Part shown: positions 1 to 11,700 of the stretch, one piece after another | Layout of the letters: every line of letters starts with the position of its first letter | Numbering within the stretch: position 1 is the stretch's first letter | DNA from: Ceratotherium simum simum | Taxonomy: Eukaryota > Chordata > Mammalia > Perissodactyla > Rhinocerotidae | Assembly: GCF_000283155.1 (NCBI RefSeq) | Contig: NW_004454195.1 | Span: 3,522,221-3,586,220 of the forward strand | Direction of reading: 5' to 3' | Length of the DNA: 64,000 nt | Position numbers and translations under genes: made by a program | The notes under the pieces: model-generated | The model's database searches: none | Told to the model about the DNA's origin: nothing | What the model saw: only the letters and a program-made list of their open reading frames with translations

Positions 1-230
1 GATATACATTACTCAAAAGTGTATGTGTGTATGTGTGTGTAAACATATATACTCACACATAAGTAGAGATACTTTTAAATCTATATTAACATATAATTGT
101 CTCTAGTATATATAGCAAAGTAGATCCTATTATATATATGTTATATTCTGAATTATATATTATATAATAATTATATACTAATAAATATAAATATATAAAA
201 CTATATTAAAAATATCTTTACCATTGCTAA
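1..230. repeat. AT-rich low-complexity DNA with TG/TA stretches
   Basis: Runs of TGTG/TATG at about 19-40 are followed by a long stretch made almost only of A and T with TATA steps (about 60-215). No gene signal is visible. Confidence 0.8.
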
Positions 231-819
231 CTTAGCAGGTGTCAGATCATTCATTGTCATTAATTCCTTCATCAGTCTGTAAGAGATTTGACTCAACAAA
301 AAGTCTTTCAGACACTACAAAAATGGCCACACCCTGAGTCAGCTCTATTTAGGGACTTGCAGCTGGAAGGTGGTTCGGTATTTGATCTTCCTGAAGGTGC
401 GTCGAACTACAAAGACATGATTTTCTGACTCAGTTGGCTTTGCACTCCATGGGGAGGATGTGTTTGGTGTGTTCTTGTTTATTTAGATAATGCTGCATAA
501 TCCAATAAAGACCGAGTGCAAAGTACAGCAGATGTACAAACTTCCTGCCTTTGAGGATGAATACCATGGTCTCTCAGTTATCAAAGGTAAGGAAATAAAG
601 GTGAGAGGGAAGAGCCAACAGTGGGCTGGCTCCCATCCTTGGGTCTCTTTAATTTGCTCATGTTAGGGACAGGTTTTCCAGAATGGCCACGTTGTTTAAA
701 TCAGACCCTGATTGTTTTAAAGAGTAGTACTTCTACTTGCCATTTACAACTAAAAAGGGAAGGCAAACTGATAGTTATTGCATGTCTATGTGTTAAGTAA
801 TATAGCGAAGTTGTCAGAC
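231..819. other. Unassigned noncoding DNA
   Basis: Mixed-composition sequence with no open frame of note and no repeat family that I recognise. Confidence 0.5.
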
Positions 820-985
820 ATACGTTATCTGTTCCTTATAATATCCTTGCTAATAAATCATTTTTATACCAAATTTACAGATATAAAAGCTAAGCCCCTG
901 ATTAAGCAACTTACCTAAGTTCAGACAGTTAGCCAGTGAGAGAATTGGAATGGAAATTCAGATCTGTTAGCCTTAAGGATCACAT
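820..985 (-). mobile_element. MIR SINE fragment
   Basis: Read on the plus strand, this follows the reverse complement of the MIR core: a TTTACAGATATAAAAGCTAAG segment (the 'lower to zero and rinse' core reading 'ACAGATGAGGAAACTGAG' in the family), then a 'GTTAGCCAGTGAG' segment and a diverged tRNA-side end near 'TTCAGATCTGTTAGCC'. It is strongly diverged, as expected for a SINE older than the placental radiation. The assignment is by eye; boundaries are approximate. Confidence 0.55.
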
Positions 986-1417
986 TTTTTCCCCACTACA
1001 CAAGGCAGCGCCAGGAGATGATTAACCACATTAACAGAAAGAGAGAGATTTGAAAATATTAGAAATTTCTAGAGTCTTTTAAAGTTATATATTTAATGAT
1101 CTGAAAGGTTTATATTTCAATACTTTTGGTTTAATTCTTCAGAGCTACAAAAGAGCAGTAATATAGGACACCTAAGTCTCCTGGAGCATCTTCTCTATTT
1201 TTAAACATGTGATTTTCTCTGAGTCATAAGCAAGAGACTGCCTTTGCAGCTGTTTATAACTTTACACTCCCTAAATATCTTACTTTACAAACGAGAGAAG
1301 CAGGCGAGATGGATCATTGGTCTGACCCAGGGAAATAGCTTAAATATTGTTACTTAGAATGTCAGTACACTTATGGGCCAAAACACATACCTGGAAGCAG
1401 GACAAGCTTTGTAGATC
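986..1417. other. Unassigned noncoding DNA
   Basis: No recognised repeat or coding signal. Confidence 0.45.
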
Positions 1418-1790
1418 AATCAGGCATTTGATAAACATGTATTTATGTCTTTTATGTAATAGGCCCTGGGCTTAATATGTAAGTTATATACAGTATTTTA
1501 CTTCTCCTCTCAGAGTTTATGAACTCAGAGGGGAATCTGATACACACACGCACACACACTAACATGCTATAAAATTTAGTATGCAATAACTACACCCTTA
1601 TAGCACTTGGTTTGCATCACTCATGACAGAGTAGGAGTCATTCCAGGATGGCATGATGAGGCAGGACATCATCGAGACAGCCCTTTGATCTGGGCCTTGA
1701 AGAAGTGCACTTTAATAGAAAATTGAAGGCATAGGTTTTCACTGGTACTCCTTAATCTGACGAAACTGACAGAGCAGTCATCTTCCTTTA
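1418..1790 (-). mobile_element. L2 LINE 3' fragment (old, decayed)
   Basis: The plus strand shows the reverse of the L2 3' untranslated end: a 'ATTTGATAAACATGTATTTAT' start (family: caacaaatatttattgagc), then 'GGCCCTGGGC', and further on 'CTTTGATCTGGGCCTTGAAG', which is typical of the antisense L2 3' region. A short CA-rich stretch at about 1541-1560 lies inside. Heavily mutated; no coding capacity remains. Confidence 0.45.
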
Positions 1791-2865
1791 CAAGGTACTT
1801 GTCCTATGCCTTGCTTTAGAAATCATTTGGCTTTGCAATAGGAGCTGGGATTCTGTGTTGTGCAGCTTGCTGTCTATCTTGCCACATATTGAAGTGGCTT
1901 TGCTATACGCTGTATCCAATAGGTTGCTGATCTGGGCATTGAAGTATCTACAAGGACAAGGAACAAGAACCATGCCAACACTCGGCATTGCTGAGTACAA
2001 GGCTAGCTGACTACACAGAATAAAATGGCTCAAAAATGTGACTCACTGGAACCCTGCCTGAGACAATAGAGCCAACTGTCCTTCAGGCTCAAAGGAAGCT
2101 CTGGAGTGGAGTCAATCATATGATAAATTAGTCAGTTCAGTTTCCTAAAACTCATTTATAAAATGTCAGAGAAGCTGCAAGAGAACAGGGAAGAGGGCTA
2201 TCTAAGTTGCTGTCAAAGAAATCATTTGGGTGGTGGCCAAGAGAGTGTTGGTGAAATCATACAGATTACTGCCTCACACGCACACAGAAAATGCTCAATC
2301 AATTCCAGTTGACTTTGAAGGAAGTCACACTTGGTCTATATAGCAGGGAACTGTGCAGCCCTGTGAATAGATAAGACAGTTTAGAGAGAACCATGCAATA
2401 TTCTAATCACATACAGATGCAGCTAAAGGGTAAACAGCATCTTTCATTTCCCTGGATCTTTGGTAAGATATGGGTTTAAGCGAAGTCACAGATAGCTTCT
2501 CAAAAAAAAAATTTGAAGAAAAATTCCTTTGTGAAACATGAAAATTATTAAAGCAACTCTCATTTCAACACTATTAGTACAGCCACTGCACTAATAAATA
2601 ATATCTCAATCATGAAAAATCTCACCAGATTGTCTGAATCACTTTGCTGTTGCTTCTCTTTTCCTTTATTTTCTTTACCTTGGAGAAGAATCAATGGTGG
2701 ATGGCAAGTGAAGGAAGTGAGGAGGGACTGCACAGAAAATACTCTAGCGGTATAAAGAATTAATCTAGTGCTTCTTTAATTAATATCAACTCTGTGCACA
2801 ACTGATGCTGTGTATTCCCAGGATACTTCACTCTTTTTCTCTCTGGAGAAGTCCATTATCCATGA
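1791..2865. other. Unassigned noncoding DNA
   Basis: About 1 kb with no recognised family. A short open frame on the minus strand (1788-2033) has no recognisable domain and is not supported as a gene. Confidence 0.45.
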
Positions 2866-3062
2866 GGTTAAGAGCAGGAGCCAAGCTGCCTTGGTTTCAG
2901 TCACTGCTTACTAGCTGTGTGCTCCTATACAAGTTAATTAATCTCTCTGGGCCCCAGTAAAATGAGAGTAATAATAGTACCACCTAGGATCATTGTGAAG
3001 ATTAAATGTGTTGATATTCATAAAGCACTTAGAAGAATTTCTAATACTTAGTAAACACTAAG
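2866..3062 (+). mobile_element. MIR SINE
   Basis: A good match by eye to the whole MIR consensus order: 'TTAAGAGCAGGAGCC' (tRNA-like head), 'CTTACTAGCTGTGTG' (core), 'TCTCTCTGGGCCCCAGT', 'AAAATGAGAGTAATAATAGT', 'CATTGTGAAGATTAAATG', and a tail 'CTTAGTAAACACTA'. It is one of the clearest MIR copies in the window. Confidence 0.85.
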
Positions 3063-4544
3063 AGAACTGAAGTTAAATAAAATAAATGTTTTCCTTTGTT
3101 TTTTTTCAACCGTTGGATTTTGGCAAATACTCCTCGAAGTTGACTTTCCTTATCCTATTTTGCCCTATCCAACTGACAGTACAGACGATCTATATCATTC
3201 CAGTGAAAATCATGGCACTGAGTCTCACAGTCTTCGTCCATCTCTGGGAGAACATTTTAATGATAATCTCTGTTATGCTTTCCTGTAGCCCTCATTTTAT
3301 CACTCCAGCTCCATGGAACACAGCTCTTTCTATAGAATTAGAGGAATAAAAGAGCCCTGGAAAGGTCATTAATTTTTTTTCCTTACCTCTGCCACCCACT
3401 TTCAAGCCAGACCACACACATAAATCATCCCAGACTTTTCCTTCATCACGCTGTGGTTTCTATTCACGTTTGCTCTGCCCTAAGGAAACAATTTTGCTAC
3501 AGGTGGGCAAATTCAACACTAATGATATTACCCTATGTTTTCAGGGAAACTTTTGAGGGCAAAATAGTCCCATTAACATTGCCAGCTTCACAGTATTCTT
3601 GTCACTGATCAAGTTTAATTATTTCCTGTGCTGTTATTGAAAACCCAGGAATCAACTTCTCACTTACAAAAAAGAATTCATGTTCAGATTGAATTATCTC
3701 ATGGTAAATTTTTTAAACTATTTCTACGATGGATTTCCCCCTCTCCTTTTTTTAGACAATGACTCCAAGGTGAAAACCTGCAATTTCATCGTTGCTAGGT
3801 CATGAGCTCCAATTAAACCCTGTGACCTCATGAGAAAAATATAGCTCGTCAGTTCAATTAAAAAACAAATAAACATAGTTATATAACATTGCAATATGTA
3901 AAGGGGTTGTTTGGAATTTTTACTATCAGTTGGTTGACTTAACAATTATATGGAGAGACAAAACCTCTGATTTAAAAAACAATTCCTGAAAGTTCAAAAT
4001 ATTGGCTTGAGACTGCTTATACACTTTTTAAGCATTACATTTTCAGCAGCTGGTGTGTGCAGGATTAAGAAGAAGGAGGTGGTTTGTTTTATTTTAGACA
4101 ACCTCTCAAACTCTGCTTGAAAAACCCTTCTGTTTATATCTGGCATCTGCTGTAATTTAGAGTTCATATAAATACAGCCATGTAACCTTATGGGATTCTC
4201 CAGGAATCTCCCTCAATTTGCCACTCTATCCATACAGAATAGAGGGCAGGGACTTCCCAGTTGGTGGAAGATACAGTTCAATGCAAATGATGTTAGGAAT
4301 GCCATTACCCCCCAAAACTTCTCCTACTGAAGTCTGAAATCACATCATTTGAGAATTCACTTATTTGAGTTAAGGCTCTTCACCTATCAATGCTTTGAAA
4401 GATAAAGCATCCAATCAACTCAGAACTCTTGGGTATGAGTGAAGCTTCTTCCCTGTTTCACTCCTCGCAAGGAGAAGCTAGGGCGAAGTTGCAGTAATAG
4501 TCATTAATATTTTCTGCGATTTTTTTACATAGTGTAAGAGATCC
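3063..4544. other. Unassigned noncoding DNA
   Basis: Mixed unique-looking sequence. Open frames at 3086-3349 (+) and 3724-3945 (-) have no recognisable domain, no splice context and no similarity that I know. Nothing else could be assigned. Confidence 0.45.
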
Positions 4545-5060
4545 ATTCATTTAACAAGTAATTCTTTGGCACCCACTATATCACCAGGTCCCAGGCACTG
4601 TAGATGTAAAGAAGAAAGAAAAAAAAAAACACAGTTGAGGTCGTCTAGAGGGAAGACAATATGATAATTGAATATTGTGCACACACAGGTTGTAAGGGGA
4701 ACATCTGGCAGTCATTGGACCAGTCATTTGGGGAGAGCAGGGAAGGATATATATAACTCTGGCTGGAGAGATCAGAAAAGACTACCCTTGAATAGCATTT
4801 ATTTTAAGTCAAGTCTTGAAGGATAAATATGAGTACATCAAACATCAAGATGAGAAAGATCATTGCAGACTGACAAAGCAGTATGTCAAGTGTAGAGAGG
4901 TGATGAAGACTAAAGGACGACCAAGGAACCAGGGATAGATCATCATCAGAGGCAGAAGGACTATGTGATGAATTGATGGGAGAGTCCATGAAGAAAGTTG
5001 TCCTGGGTCTGATCGTTACTGCTAAGATTCTGCGCCTTACCCTGTAGATCACCAATTCTC
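4545..5060 (-). mobile_element. L2 LINE 3' fragment
   Basis: The plus strand carries the reverse of the L2 3' end in the expected order: 'CACCCACTATATCACCAGG' and 'CCCAGGCACTGTAGATG', then 'GGAAGACAATATGATAATTG', 'GGGGAGAGCAGGGAAGG' and 'TCAAGTCTTGAAGGATAAAT'. These correspond to the reverse of 'cctggcacatagtaggtgc' and the block upstream of it. An A-run at 4619-4629 interrupts it. Confidence 0.55.
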
Positions 5061-5419
5061 ATAAGAATTCCCATCTGCCCCATCCTTCCATGGGCATATC
5101 CATAGTAATGCATAATTCCAGGTGAACTAACTGCAACTTATCCCATTTTCTCTTTCTTAATAAAAATGTGTCTGAGTCCTGGGGAGTAAAGGTAAACAGA
5201 AGGATAACCACAATCCTTTCTTATTCATCAAAAAATAAATAATCTCAAAATTCAGTTCTTTAATTCCAGTGAGATCTGTCTATCTATCTAGATAAAACAA
5301 ACATAGAACAGCTCTCCTCATATCAATGTGCTATGATAACAAGGTTAAGAACTACTCTTAAAGATAATGAAAAGCAATAAAAGGATTGTGTAAAGATAGT
5401 GACATGTTCGATTTGCATT
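5061..5419. other. Unassigned noncoding DNA
   Basis: No recognised family. It includes a short TATC-type run at about 5276-5292. Confidence 0.4.
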
Positions 5420-5580
5420 CTGGCAAGATTGTTCTATTTACAATGAGGGGGATGGATTATTAAGACGGTAAAGCATGGAGGTAGAGTGTATTAGAGGTTA
5501 TTACAATAGTCTAGAAAAGGAATTGAAATTGTACCAGTTTGAATAGAGAGAAGAGGAAGATGCATGAGGAGTGGAAAGGG
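5420..5580 (-). mobile_element. L2 LINE fragment (further upstream part)
   Basis: 'CATTCTGGCAAGATTG', 'GGAGGTAGAGTGTATTAGAGG' (trimmed) and 'TTATTACAATAGTCTAGAAA' follow the reverse of the familiar L2 segment whose sense strand reads 'ctggattattgcaatagcctcc'. It probably belongs with the 4545-5060 fragment as one decayed insertion separated by about 360 bases. Confidence 0.45.
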
Positions 5581-5852
5581 AAAGACTTCCTCACCAAGGA
5601 GTATGGATGGCGAGGGAGAAGTAGGGAATAAGTCTGCTTGGATGTCAAGACAGGCAGCAGAAGAAAATCAGAAATGGAATGTATTCCAAAGGTATTGGAA
5701 TTCCAAAGGTAATGCATTCATTTTAGAAATGTTGAGACTTGGGAAGGCATAAATTCACATTTTCCAACTTTCGGTTCTTTGAAGACTAATGAAAGAAGGC
5801 AGATAAAGTTTGAGGTCAAACAATATAATCAGCAATACCGTATTCGTATTAT

Positions 5853-6074
5853 TTGGGGTTAGCTAGCTTCTTCTGCAAAAGGCAAGATGGTAAATATTTC
5901 AGTCTTTGAAAGCCTTACGATCTCTGTCACAACTATTCAATTCTGCTCTTGCAGTGTGAAAGCAGCCATAGACTATGTAAACAAATGGGCCTAGCTGTGT
6001 TCCAATGAAACTTTATTTCCAAAAGCAAGCAGTGGGCCAGATTTGGCCCACCATCCCTAGTTGGTCAACCCTTG
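5853..6074 (+). mobile_element. Nonautonomous hAT-Charlie-type DNA transposon
   Basis: This belongs to the same family as 7492-7695: the start is 'GGGGTTAGCTAGCTTCTTCTG', the middle has 'GTGAAAGCAGCCATAGAC' and 'TGTGTTCCAATGAAACTTTA', and the end is 'TTGGTCAACCCTTG'. The two copies and my memory of the consensus align over their whole length. There is no transposase frame. I see no clean target duplication at this copy. The subfamily name is not assigned. Confidence 0.8.
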
Positions 6075-7364
6075 ATATAGAGGCAGCCTTGATATAGAAA
6101 TGATACCATAAGAAATATTTTCTCCAGGATTTTACTGTCATTAAATCAGATAATTTTTCAGTTGTCTAAATACCAAGTCATGTTCAAAGCTTCCTCCAAT
6201 TGTCACATTTCCTTCCAATGCAAACTTCTATCATACACATATATTTTTTCATAATTAAAGACTATGGCAAGATTCAAATACAAAGCAGTTACCAATTTAT
6301 ATTAAGCAAGTGTTAAGAAATATCAGAGTAAAGAGGAATAGTTGTTTTCCATTGAGAAGTACGTGTATGTTTACATGTATGTATGCATGTGTGTGTACAA
6401 AATAACATGCTTTTAGAAAATATAAAAAACTCAGCTACAAATTCTGGTGGAAAATCTTGGTAGGCTAACTGACTCTTCTAGTATTTAAAGGCCAAGAATA
6501 TTAATAAGACTTTAATATCTTACAAAAGTGATTTCTGATAGAAAGAAATGTTGCTAATAAAATCTCCAGAGATGGCAGACAAAACTGTTATCTCTCTATA
6601 GTGACTGACATTTACTTTTGAAAGTCAAGAAAGCCTTCCTTGTGTACCAGGTAGGAAAAACCAGATTTAGTCATTAAAAGAGTACATTAGGAAATATTAC
6701 TTAATAAGCAGCCAAAAATAAGTTGCCTAATGGAATATCATGTTGAAATTCTATTCACACTAGTTATATCCTTAATGGGTTCCTGTCAAAAGATGGAATA
6801 AAAATGATGAGTAGATACCTATATTTCTTTTCTCATCCTTACATAGCTTTTTATTTTTCTTTTTGTAAGCAAAAAATGTGCCATATAAAGAAAAGGAATG
6901 TTAAATTGTATGGAGATGTAATCTGAGCCCATATTTCCAACCTTTATAAGATCTATTTAAAATTATTAGGCCAGAGTGAAGGGAAACGCTAAATGAACCT
7001 ACAGTTCACTTTCATTAAAATATAGTTTGGTTTTAAAGTTGTTCTTTTGATCTGTTGTTGGTATCTGTCTCCCTGGCAATGGCACTTGTTCATAAATATC
7101 CCTGTTGCAGGTTTATCTGATTTTAGTATATGCAATTAAAAAGTTTCTCTTGACCATTTATCATTTCTCCTTGGTACAAAACTTTTCATTCTGTTTTCTT
7201 TAGTATTAGGAATGTGGTAATTCCAGAGTCTGGTGATTTGCTGGTGTCTTCTGGGAGGTCGTTTGCAACTATGATTGTTTTCTCTGTTTACCTCCTTCCA
7301 GTGGCTCTTTTGCAGTCCTCTTACTTGCCAATTTCTTGTTAATTTGCAAATGTTTCATATTGTA
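6075..7364. other. Unassigned noncoding DNA
   Basis: About 1.3 kb of AT-rich DNA with a TG/TATG stretch at about 6362-6396. No repeat family or gene recognised. Confidence 0.45.
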
Positions 7365-7491
7365 TCAGTTTGAAAACAGAAACCTCACCCAGTTATTTGA
7401 ACAAAGAGAGTTTAATATTTTTTAAAAAACAGCGAACTAGCTATGAAGTTGTTAACTAAGTAATGGAAAGGGTAAAAAAAGAACTCTAAGT

Positions 7492-7695
7492 CAGAAATCA
7501 GCAAATGTTTTCTATAAAGGGCCAGATAGGAAATAGTTTGAGCTCTGCAGGTCATCACAGCTACCCAACTCTGGAAGCAAGAAACCAGCAGCCTCAGACA
7601 TAACGGGTGAGTCTGGGTATGTCCCAATAAACCTTTCTTTACAAAAACAGGTAGCAACAAGATTCAGCCCACAAGCTATAGTTTGCTAACCCCTG
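7492..7695 (+). mobile_element. Nonautonomous hAT-Charlie-type DNA transposon with 8-bp target duplication
   Basis: It begins CAGAAATCAGCAAATG and ends GTTTGCTAACCCCTG, so the ends are imperfect inverted repeats of the CAG...CTG kind. The flanks are CTCTAAGT (7484-7491) and CTCTAAGG (7696-7703), matching at 7 of 8 positions, which is the target-site length of the hAT superfamily. There is no transposase frame, so it was mobilised by an enzyme encoded elsewhere. Confidence 0.88.
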
Positions 7696-8062
7696 CTCTA
7701 AGGTATCATTGAGGTGTAGCTGCGGGAACGCTTCCTTTAGGACTGAGAGAACAAGAAGACATGATTGGATTGTTACAATTTGGAAACTTGGAAGAGGGGC
7801 CTCCTGGGCCTAGGACCCAGACCCCTGAGGAGGGGGCACCAGGCCGCTGGTAGGGGGGTGATGAGGTTGGTTCTACAAATATTGGAAAAACTGTGGTCTA
7901 GATTCAACTAGAAGGAAATGCTACTTCCCAGGTGAAGACCCATTGCTGGAGTGATGCTCAGGGCAAGCAGTCAGCAAACCCACAGGAAGCTCCTGGGGGA
8001 ACACATAGGGAGGCAAAAGTTCATTGTTTTCCTCTATAGCCTTTCATTCCCGCCCCCCCCCT

Positions 8063-8078
8063 TAGCGCCCCCTATTGG
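8063..8078 (-). promoter_or_regulatory. Candidate CTCF-binding motif
   Basis: Read on the minus strand this is CCAATAGGGGGCGCTA, which fits the CTCF core CCASYAGRKGGCRC at all but one position (A instead of C/G at position 4). It contains a CpG in a CpG-poor window. Binding is inferred, not shown. Confidence 0.5.
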
Positions 8079-8422
8079 CTGAGCAAGCTGGCAAAGCAGA
8101 AACATGGTTTGCAGAGTCCCAGCATGGGCATCACAATACATTTACTATAGAGGGGCGGGTTTGGAGCTGAGATACAGTAACTTAATTGGCACGCATCAAA
8201 ACCCAAGATTCTCTTTTAGCCAATGTTTTAGGATAGAATTATAACTGGGAAATCTCTCACATTATCACCCTATGGCTGTATAGGGGATTATCCCAGGTTG
8301 GAATTATGCCCAGACCTTCCCAATCTACCAAATTTTGATAATATAAGGAATGATTGGTGATTTAGAATCTATAAAATAAAAGGATAGTTATATGTATGTA
8401 TGTACGTTTGTGTGTAACTCTG

Positions 8423-8792
8423 TGTTGTTGTTGTTAGTGTCATCGAGTCCATTCTGACTCCTAGCGACCCTGTGTACAGCAGAGTGGAACCCTGCCTGGT
8501 CTTTTTGCAGCATCCTCTCACCTTTGGTGCTAATCAGACAAGGGTCTGCTGCTATTCATAGGGTTTTCTTAGCCCATTTTTTCAGAAGTGGGTGGCCAGG
8601 TCCTTCTTCCCAGTGGCTCTTAAGACTAGAGGCTCCACTGAAACCTGTCCACCATGGGTGACCCTGCCTGCTGGTGGAATAACTTTCAGCATCACACAGC
8701 TGTCACAGTATAGATGGGTGGTGCGCTTCCCTGATGGGAAACCTGGGCAGTGACAACCCCAAAGCTTAACCTCTAGACCACCAGGGCTGGCT
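8423..8792 (-). mobile_element. tRNA-Glu-headed SINE with an RTE/BovB-like tail
   Basis: Read on the minus strand, it opens with AGCCAGCCCTGGTGGTCTAG followed by AGGTTAAG, which matches the A-box side of mammalian tRNA-Glu (ccctggtggtctagtggtta). About 300 bases of SINE body follow. It closes with 'AGGGTCGCTAGGAGTCAGAA' and 'TGGACTCGATGACACTAAC', then an ACA microsatellite tail. That ending is characteristic of RTE-clade (BovB-type) LINE 3' ends, whose machinery such SINEs borrow. The architecture parallels Bov-tA in ruminants but the body differs. No clean target duplication was found. The open frame at 8582-8851 (-) is incidental. Confidence 0.8.
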
Positions 8793-11700
8793 AAGTCTGT
8801 GTGTGTGCATGCATAAACATATATTATCAGTGTAAGGTCCCAACTCTTCACTCTTGGAAAGGATGATATTTTAATCTGAAATATGTGCCTATTTCTTTTT
8901 TGATGTTAAAATATAATTTCTTCATTAAGCACTGGTAATAGCACACAGTACTGGTCGTTTCTGTTATTTAAATTCCTATTTGTAAATAAAATGTTAGCAA
9001 CTATATGTCAATTCTCAATTTGTGTTTTTTTTGAATTTGCCTGGTTGACGAAATGCAAAAACCCTACAGTGATTGTTTATGAGAATACCTAGTTCCGATT
9101 GATTGATGATTGATTGATTAAATGATTTATTGATTGACAAGTGATGAAGGATGCTGGAGTGAATCAGCCAGGGCTATTCCGAGAAACATCCTTTGAAGAT
9201 ATTTTAGAAGTTAGACAGTTTGCCACTCAAGAGAAAAATCTCTAGAATCATGCACTGAATTTTAGTGCTCTGGATCGTCAGAATGGCTTTATGTGTAGAT
9301 GACCCTAAGTGTTTGTGTATACTTAGACAATAAATAACATGACATATGAATTACGTAGATTTCAGTATATAAATATCTAGTCTTGCATAAGAACACAACT
9401 TCCTCTCAGCTTTACCACTTATGCTATATTTTATAGTTTTGAAATTTGCTCCCCAAATAGTTTGTAATTTCAACATCTTGCACACTAGATGGGCTTTAGC
9501 TCTCTCTTGAATAATGTTTTCCTGATGCAGCATACCTGTACAACATAATTGACACTCTAACTGTCACCATGGCAGGGGAAATGCCAGAGTTGGACTAAAA
9601 CAAATCTTTAAGCCATCTATAATATTATGTGCCTAGTGATGACTTACAGGTTCCTATTTATATCTCCCTTTAAATATTTCATGTCTTCTCTATTACTGAT
9701 AAGAGTTAATGCACTAGTCTCCCGAGGGTTTTTCATAAGTCTACACAGGATATCATTTCTGGTGTTGTGAATCACCATATGCTATTTTTATTGCAGAAGT
9801 TTGGTGGATTTTCAAGAAAAGTTACCTGGTGAAGAAATAATCAAGAAAGTTCATAACGAGTCATGCAGTGCAATTCTGCACAAAACACTTTATCATTGTG
9901 GCCATTGTGGGGAGTGGTGGATGCAGTACATTGATTCCGTATTTTTTAAATAGAATGCTCCCAACTTGTTCACCCTAAGGAGACTGAGGATATTAATGGC
10001 TTAATTTTTGCAAGCCACTGTATATTGTCTCACAGCAAAGGGCAGTGAGACAATTTGTCTCATTTGTAAAACATAACCTTGAGAAATAGAACTATATACA
10101 AAATAAGCCATGCTAAAAATACTTTTTACTTTCTACTAAAAGAAATCATTTGGCATTATTAGCTAGCTTCCAGATTGCTGACTTTTGTTAACTCTCTGAC
10201 TGCGTGGCTATAGAAACAATTAAGAAGACATTTTGATCCCAATGTCTTCTTTCAAGAAAAGCTGAGGGCTTCTTCCATGGGTGAGTCGTTTTAAAGTCCC
10301 ACAAAATTGACGCATTTTTAGAAGTCTGTTCAACAAACATAAGTGCTCAAAATTATGAAGATTTTGGAGGCCATAATTTTCCCAGCTGCATGAAGTGGAT
10401 AGCACTAAGAGGCCTCATAGATCATATCATGTTGTCATTTATTATAATGTTTTAACGTACTACAGAATTTGTGCTGTCAAGAACATTGGGTGGGGTGATT
10501 TATTGGCTAGGATTGATTATGTTGCTAATAGCAGATGGCTTGGATTTTGGAAGGGGGAAACTTCTTGTCACTGAGCATGAAGGAATAAATGCTGACTTAC
10601 CAAGAGACAAAGGGGCCTTCTCTTAGAAAAGACTCATTTACCTGCCATGTGCAGACAACATTCAAGAGATAGTTTTTATTTTCCTTCAAACTCATGCTTT
10701 AAATTCTACTTTTTGCCTCGAGGCGCAGTGGGCATTTTGTGTGTGTGAAATCTATTTCCACAGTGAAGCAAACTTTCATCAGCTCTCCCTCTGGGACAAC
10801 ATGGCAGAACTTTCCAAGTTTCTCTTGGGCTTCTCTAAAAGTACCCAAACCATGACCTCGCCTGGAAAGCTTTTGCAGCTAAATGTCTAGAGCTCTGACG
10901 TTTGCATTGACTTTCAGAGATTTCCTGTAGGCTAACACCTGGAAGCCATCACCTGCAGATGCCCAGCTGCCACACACTGTACCCTGCACAGCAGTGTGGG
11001 TGCTAATGAAGAGGCATTGACCCACCAGGTGAGACAGACACCAGATTGTCTCATGCAAAAATGACACTGCCTGTCCAAATCTGATCATCATGACTATTAA
11101 AAAATTCAGATGGGAGTATAGGAATAAGTAGAGCAAAAGATCTCTGAATTATAACCCAATTTTGCTTTTTCTTCCTAAGTGATATATCTTCCTAAGCAGA
11201 GGTTTTTCCTCAGAACCCCGAAGACAAGTCATCCGGCCTCTTTTTTGATCCACATCCTATTAACTCAAAGGTAGGTATATGGAAACTAGGACCTCGGGCT
11301 TTACCATCTTCCAACAAAAGCCAGCACTCTTATGCTGGATCCCTTATTCTTGTTAGCTACTCACAAGCTACAACTACAGCATCTAAATATAAATAAAGTG
11401 ACAGTGACAATACTTGGGAAGAATGAGCTCAGTACCCTAATTTGAAGAAACCTCGATTTATTATCAAGTTTGAGGCTAGCTTCGTGTAGTTTGCACTGAA
11501 ATATTTTGCTTACAGCATTAGAGTCATCTACGAACTAGGGATTTATTCTTCAAGTTTATTTATAGAAATAAAATGAAGCCCTCATTGTCTAAAAAATTGG
11601 AGTTCTGATTAATTGAAAATTGATGTGTCACCTGATAAATGTCTCTTTATCAGAGGAAGAATGACACTCATCCCTATGGAGAGATATAGAGCTTGGGAAA

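Larger units (their letters stand above)
7365..8195 (+). mobile_element. Old interspersed repeat, interrupted by a hAT element
   Basis: The two flanks of the hAT insertion (7365-7491 and 7696-8195) together read like one medium-copy mammalian repeat: 'GAAAACAGAAACCTCACCCAG' start (trimmed), 'GAGAGTTTAATATTT', then after the interruption 'TATTGGCTGAGCAAGCTGGC', 'TGGTTTGCAGAGTCCCAGC', and an end near 'GGTTTGGAGCTGAGATACAG' and 'TTAATTGGCAC'. I recognise this block order but not the family name. The interior contains a C-run (8051-8060) and the CTCF-like motif described separately. Confidence 0.6.

Noticed and set aside
1305..1335. CR1-like 'TTGGTCTGACCCAG' motif
   Set aside because: The match is only about 14 bases with no supporting flanks.
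8582..8851. 89-codon minus-strand frame
   Set aside because: It is almost entirely the SINE body and shows no protein similarity.
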